Under the pieces are notes generated by a model that saw nothing but the letters and a program-made list of their open reading frames with translations, ran no database searches and was not told the DNA's origin. This document shows positions 60,163 to 64,000 of a stretch of DNA of 64,000 nt, piece after piece (within the stretch, counting starts at the first letter, position 1; every line of letters starts with the position of its first letter). The position numbers and the translations under genes were made by a program. The stretch lies in assembly GCA_024742285.1 (NCBI GenBank), contig JANSYR010000005.1, positions 186,001 through 250,000 on the forward strand. The letters are read 5' to 3'. This DNA comes from a bacterium. GTDB lineage: Bacteria > Myxococcota_A > UBA9160 > UBA4427.

Positions 60163-60945
60163 CTAGCGCCCCTGGAATTCGGGTCGGCGCTTCTCGAGGA
60201 ACGCACGCACGCCTTCGGCGTAGTCGTCGCTCGCGAAGCAGTCGGCGATCGCAGCCGAGACTTCGTCCGGCTTCCGCTCGGACTCGGCGCGCGCGAGGTC
60301 CTGGAAGGCGACCTTCGAGGCGCGCAGGGTGAGCGGCGCGTTGTCGGCGATCGTCTCCGCCGTCTTGCGGACGTAGGCGTCGAGCTCGGCCTTGGGAAGC
60401 ACCCGGTTGACGAGGCCCATCTGCAGGGCTTCGTGCGAATCGAAGCGCCGCGCCGTGAAGAAGATCTCCTTCGCGTACGCGGCACCGACGACGCGGATCA
60501 GGTTCTGGAGCCCGCCCTGGCCGTAGCCGAGTCCGAGCCGGGCGGCGGGGATGGCGAAGACACCGTCGTCGGCGGCGTATCGGAGGTCGGCGCAGAGCGC
60601 GATCGCGCAGCCGCCGCCGACACAGAATCCGTGGATCGCCGCGATCACGGGCTTCTCGATCCCCGCGATCGCGGACCAGGCCAGGGCGTTGTCCATGTCG
60701 TATTTCGCGGCGTTGTCCCCGGTCCGGCTCCCCTCGAACTGGGAGATGTCGGCGCCCGAGACGAAGGCGACGTCGCCCCCGCCGCGAAGGATCACGACGC
60801 GAACCTCCGGGTCCGCATCGAGCTCCCGGCAGATCGGCGGGATCTCCCGCCACATCGCCGTCGTGATCGCGTTGCGGCGCTCGGGGTGATCGAAGACGAC
60901 GGTGGCAGTGTGGCCATCCTTCTCGACGCGGATCTGTCCAGGCAT
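60163..60945 (-). CDS. enoyl-CoA hydratase/isomerase family protein with altered catalytic glutamates
   Basis: A 260-residue crotonase. Oxyanion blocks are SGADISQFEG and IHGFCVGGGCAIALCAD; the GGG is followed by CAIAL rather than a catalytic Glu. The second region FAIPAARLGLGYGQGG lacks the other glutamate too. Such variants are probably isomerases, decarboxylases or thioester hydrolases. ATG 60945. It heads a run with tag and EamA. Confidence 0.93.
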   Translation of the reverse strand: MPGQIRVEKDGHTATVVFDHPERRNAITTAMWREIPPICRELDADPEVRVVILRGGGDVAFVSGADISQFEGSRTGDNAAKYDMDNALAWSAIAGIEKPVIAAIHGFCVGGGCAIALCADLRYAADDGVFAIPAARLGLGYGQGGLQNLIRVVGAAYAKEIFFTARRFDSHEALQMGLVNRVLPKAELDAYVRKTAETIADNAPLTLRASKVAFQDLARAESERKPDEVSAAIADCFASDDYAEGVRAFLEKRRPEFQGR

Positions 60946-61057
60946 CGCGCGACGATAGCGAAGCCGTTCCGGCGTCCCGGAATCGCGCTGGCGGCGCCGG
61001 TTCCGCGTGGCACCATCGAAGGGGCGCCGCAGGAGGCGCGCAGGAGGAAGTCCCGCG

Positions 61058-62170
61058 ATGAAATTTTCGATGATCTTCGAAGCGCAGATGGTCGACACCG
61101 GAAAGGCGTCGGAGCAGAAGGTGCTCCACGACTGCGTCGAGCAGGCGGTGTTCGGCGAGAAGATGGGCTTCGACTGCATCTGGGCGGTCGAACACCATTG
61201 CCTGACCCAGTACGCCCACATGAGCGCCCCGGAGACTTTCCTCTCGTTCGTCGCCGGCAAGACCTCGACGATCCGGATCGGACACGGCGTCGTGTGCCTC
61301 CCCTTCAAGATGAACCACCCGATCAAGGTGGCCGAGCGGGTGGCGATGCTCGACGTCCTGTCGAACGGCCGCGTCAACTTCGGGATCGGCAAGGGCGGGA
61401 CCGAGACCGAGGCGGGCGCCTTCGACGTCGACATCCCCGACATCGATCGCCAGCTCGAGACCTCGGCGCGCATGATCCCGCAGATGTGGAACAGCGACGT
61501 CTATTCCTTCGAGAACGACATCATCCGCGTGCCCGAACGACGGATCCATCCCAAGCCGATGCAGGAGCCGCATCCGCCGATGTTCCTCGCCTGCACGCGC
61601 GAGTCGACCCTCAACCAGGCCGGCGAATGGGGGCTCGGCGCGCTCTGCCTGGGCTTCGGCGGTCCCGAGGACATCGCCAAGAAGAACGAGGTCTACCGCG
61701 CGGCGGTCGAGCGCAGGACGGCGGAGACGCAGATCCCGCTCCAGCCGAACGAGCATCTCTCCGCCCTGTGTCCGGCGGTCGTCCTCGACGACGGGACCGA
61801 GGCACGCGCGATCGGCCATCGCGGCCAGCGCTTCTTCACGGAGTCGATCAACCACTTCTATCAGGGCGGCCCCGCGCCGTCTTCGCCGCCGGAGGACGAG
61901 GATGCTGCCGAGTACCTGAAGAACGCCGGCGAGGCGCTCGTCGCGTATCTCCACGAGGAGAAGATCGAGGCCGGAACCGAGGCCACCGGGCTCTACAACC
62001 CGAACCACGCCTACGGAACCGTCGCTGACGCGATCGGCTACGTGGAGCGGCTGGTCGAGGCCGGCGCCGACGAGATCATGTTCCTGATCCAGATGGGCAG
62101 CGTCCCGCAGAAGGCCGCGCTCCGGACCATCGAGCTGCTCGGGTCCGAGGTGATCCCCCGCTTCCGCTAG
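61058..62170 (+). CDS. LLM-class flavin-dependent oxidoreductase (luciferase-like)
   Basis: A 370-residue bacterial luciferase-like monooxygenase. MKFSMIFEAQMV, EKMGFDCIWAVEHHCL, TSTIRIGHGVVCLPFKMNHPIKVAERVAMLDVLSNGRVNFGIGKGG, and the later MFLACTRESTLNQAGEWGLGALC are typical. The TIM-barrel enzyme uses reduced FMN or F420 to oxidise aldehydes, alkanes or sulfonates. CAGGAGGAA before ATG 61058 is an excellent ribosome site. Divergent from the crotonase gene. Confidence 0.95.
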   Translation: MKFSMIFEAQMVDTGKASEQKVLHDCVEQAVFGEKMGFDCIWAVEHHCLTQYAHMSAPETFLSFVAGKTSTIRIGHGVVCLPFKMNHPIKVAERVAMLDVLSNGRVNFGIGKGGTETEAGAFDVDIPDIDRQLETSARMIPQMWNSDVYSFENDIIRVPERRIHPKPMQEPHPPMFLACTRESTLNQAGEWGLGALCLGFGGPEDIAKKNEVYRAAVERRTAETQIPLQPNEHLSALCPAVVLDDGTEARAIGHRGQRFFTESINHFYQGGPAPSSPPEDEDAAEYLKNAGEALVAYLHEEKIEAGTEATGLYNPNHAYGTVADAIGYVERLVEAGADEIMFLIQMGSVPQKAALRTIELLGSEVIPRFR

Positions 62171-62187
62171 GCCGGATCAGGTCGAGG

Positions 62188-62808
62188 TCACTTGCCGGGC
62201 TCGCGCTGGTCGAGGGGCCGCTGGGGGACGCGGACGAGGCGGTCGACGTCGTACCCGACGTCGGCGAGGCGCCCACGAATCCCGGCGAGCACCGTCTCGT
62301 CGAGGGTCGGCTGGCGGGCCATGATCCAGACCCAGCGCTTCGACGGATGGCCGATCACGGTCCAGCCGTAGTCGGTGTCGAGATCGATGATCAGGTAGGC
62401 GAGGGAGAGCGGCCAGAAGGGGCGCACGCGCCACTCGGCGTTCGTCTCCTCGTCGTGGACCCATCCGAGCTGCGGGATCGACTTCTCGGGGCCGTCGAAG
62501 GCGCCGTCCCGGAAGGTGAAGGCGATGTCGATCTTGCCGTCGGGCCGCAGCGTGTAGGTCTCGACCTCGTCGTGGGCGCCTTCCTCGGCCGAGAGACCGA
62601 TGTTCTCGATCACGTACCAGGTGCCCGCGAAGCGCTCGAGGTCGACGGCTTCCACCGTCTCGAGCGGCACGTCGGCATTCGGACCGACGCCCTGCGAGGT
62701 GAGGCAGCCGGCGCTCGTGAACGCCAGGAAGAGAAGCGTGGACAGCGGAACCACGAGGGAGCCACGCTGGACCGTGCGCAGGGCTCGCAACCGTGAAGTG
62801 AGGGGCAT
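62188..62808 (-). CDS. outer-membrane lipocalin lipoprotein (Blc-like)
   Basis: A 206-residue lipocalin. It has a lipoprotein signal ending FTSAGC with lipidation cysteine about residue 35, the lipocalin start motif FAGTWYVIENI, and strands DGKIDIAFTFRDG, DYGWTVIGHPSKRWVWIMAR that match Blc/VlpA proteins. It binds hydrophobic ligands such as lysophospholipids at the inner face of the outer membrane. ATG 62808 with GGAG six bases upstream. Its stop lies 17 bp after the convergent LLM gene. Confidence 0.92.
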   Translation of the reverse strand: MPLTSRLRALRTVQRGSLVVPLSTLLFLAFTSAGCLTSQGVGPNADVPLETVEAVDLERFAGTWYVIENIGLSAEEGAHDEVETYTLRPDGKIDIAFTFRDGAFDGPEKSIPQLGWVHDEETNAEWRVRPFWPLSLAYLIIDLDTDYGWTVIGHPSKRWVWIMARQPTLDETVLAGIRGRLADVGYDVDRLVRVPQRPLDQREPGK

Positions 62809-62848
62809 GCCGTCTCCATCCACGCGCAGAAAGCGCGTCGACGGAACC

Positions 62849-64000
62849 CTAGCGGTGCGCGGCGATGGTGGAAGGCTCGCTTCGGCTGTCGTCCGCCTCG
62901 AGCCAGGTGATCGCCCCGGTGTCCGGCCAGGGGGTCGGCACCCCGAGCATCGCCGCGAGTCCCTTCGGTACGCCGCGCAGCGCCGGCTTGCCCTCGGCAC
63001 GCCCCGCCGGCACGCCCTCTCCGACCACGACGAAGATCGCGTCCTCCTCGTGCTGCATGGCGGAGCGGATCCCGTGGTCCGAGAGGAAGACGAACCAATC
63101 GTCCTCGTCGAGCAGGGCGTGGAGCGCGGCGAGGCGTTCGTCGATGTAGCGATAGGCGGAGAGCAGCGAGCCCCGTCCGTCGTCCTGGCCCTTGCCGTCG
63201 ATCTCGCTGAATCCGCTGTGGGTCAGGAGATCGAGGGCCTCGAGACGCAGGAAGAGAAAGTCGACGCGCCCTTCGCGCGCGATCGCTTCGGCGGCATCCA
63301 TCTCGGCGGCGATCGTCTGGGCGAACTTCCGCGTGTCGGCGCCGACGTCGAGGGCGGGGTGCCGCGAGCGCTCTGCCGGGGTGAGGGCACGGTAGGCGCG
63401 GGGGGCGGGGAGATCTTCGCGATGGCCGTGGGGACCGATCAGTTCCGCCTGGCGTCCGACGTCGAGCTTGCCGTGGGTGAGGAGCATGTTCGCCGTGACG
63501 ACGGGGCCTGCGCCGAGGGTCTCGAAGAGATCGGGACGCTCGGGCAGGATCCAGGACAGGAACCCGACGGGATTGCGGCCGATCGATTCCAGCCCCGCGA
63601 GCTCGAGGCCGAGCTCGTGGATGCGCGCGAAGGCGCCCGGTGCTGCCTGGGGTTTCGCCGGTCGGACGAGGGCCTGCATCGCCGCGGCCGTGAAGGCGGG
63701 GATGCTTTCGAGGACGGCGTGGTGACCCTCGGCGAAGAGGTGGTCCTGGAAGGGCAGATCGCCGCGGGCGCGCAGGTATTCCGTCAGCCGCCAATCGGCG
63801 CAGTCGGCGAGGATGGCGAAGACCCGGCGTCGCCCGTCGGCCGGGGCGCGCTCCGTGGCCGCGCTGTGAGTGGGAGCGGCCGTCGGCGACGCGAGCTCCG
63901 CGCGGATGCGGATCTCGGCGCCCGGTGAGGGCCAGGCCGAGCCCGACGCGCGCAGGCGTCCCTCGGCATCTTCGAGGACCCAGCGCGTCGGATGATCGCC
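62849..64000 (-). CDS. alkaline phosphatase superfamily/phosphodiesterase protein, N terminus outside the window
   Basis: A reading frame open without interruption from the right window edge to 62849; 383 codons are seen, and the true start is to the right. VFAILADCADWRLTEYL (near 63,790-63,830) opens the catalytic domain, ESIPAFTAAAMQALV may hold the nucleophile threonine, and the metal sites are LEALDLLTHSGF and FLSDHGIRSAMQHEED. It belongs with type I phosphodiesterase/nucleotide pyrophosphatase-like enzymes. An internal ATG at 63679 is probably not the start because the upstream frame is protein-like. Confidence 0.85.
   Translation of the reverse strand, partial: GDHPTRWVLEDAEGRLRASGSAWPSPGAEIRIRAELASPTAAPTHSAATERAPADGRRRVFAILADCADWRLTEYLRARGDLPFQDHLFAEGHHAVLESIPAFTAAAMQALVRPAKPQAAPGAFARIHELGLELAGLESIGRNPVGFLSWILPERPDLFETLGAGPVVTANMLLTHGKLDVGRQAELIGPHGHREDLPAPRAYRALTPAERSRHPALDVGADTRKFAQTIAAEMDAAEAIAREGRVDFLFLRLEALDLLTHSGFSEIDGKGQDDGRGSLLSAYRYIDERLAALHALLDEDDWFVFLSDHGIRSAMQHEEDAIFVVVGEGVPAGRAEGKPALRGVPKGLAAMLGVPTPWPDTGAITWLEADDSRSEPSTIAAHR

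Overview
This window is dense, GC-rich bacterial chromosome (roughly two thirds or more G+C by eye) with about 60 protein genes, short intergenic gaps and many 1-4 bp start/stop overlaps. I see no rRNA, complete tRNA, transposase, phage gene or CRISPR array. TolC/HlyD-type export, lipoprotein signals, an ExbD protein and a PEP-CTERM protein point to a Gram-negative envelope. The gene mix (flavin/F420-type monooxygenases, CoA-transferase, crotonases, many SDRs, EthD, DUF1214, sulfotransferase, TauD oxygenases) recalls uncultured deltaproteobacterial or Myxococcota/Binatota-like genomes that degrade lipids, steroids or xenobiotics. That placement is from memory and was not tested.

Left third (1-27,400): mainly catabolic and lipid genes. 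A HAD-PlsC fusion lies beside a metallo-hydrolase and a TetR gene; the TetR gene has a striking 31-bp palindrome at its promoter and is divergent from a thiolase-like gene. A minus-strand run at 5254-9389 holds HupE, a PpiC-type isomerase, a dehydrogenase, an NTF2-like protein and a flavin/PPOX protein. A second run (11027-16662) holds CoA-transferase, quinone-oxidoreductase-like, DUF1214, sulfotransferase and SDR genes, with an amidohydrolase upstream. A third run (21301-25569) holds two SDRs, a crotonase, a two-domain VOC protein and an isopenicillin-N-synthase-like oxygenase.

Centre (27,354-39,734): the most distinctive region. Seven tightly packed minus-strand genes run dabB, dabA, LysR regulator, tandem universal stress protein, then a type I secretion-like ABC protein, HlyD and TolC. 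DabA and DabB form the energy-coupled inorganic-carbon uptake system. Divergent from dabB, across an AT-rich gap with a perfect 9-bp inverted repeat and a sigma70-like promoter, sit a 78-residue unknown protein and a beta-carbonic-anhydrase-like protein that lacks the usual Asp-Arg dyad. A winged-helix regulator converges on the latter. The ABC protein keeps Walker A but appears to have lost the other catalytic motifs.

Right third (39,958-64,000): EthD protein, a sulfatase divergent from two DUF3604 proteins, an orphan ExbD, two separate TauD oxygenases, a PEP-CTERM protein, an OPT transporter, a large membrane protein with a degenerate site-2-protease-like motif, a dicarboxylate symporter, GST, CYTH, an RNA-binding protein with a small charged partner, EamA transporter, Tag glycosylase, crotonase, LLM oxidoreductase, lipocalin, and a phosphodiesterase cut by the right edge.
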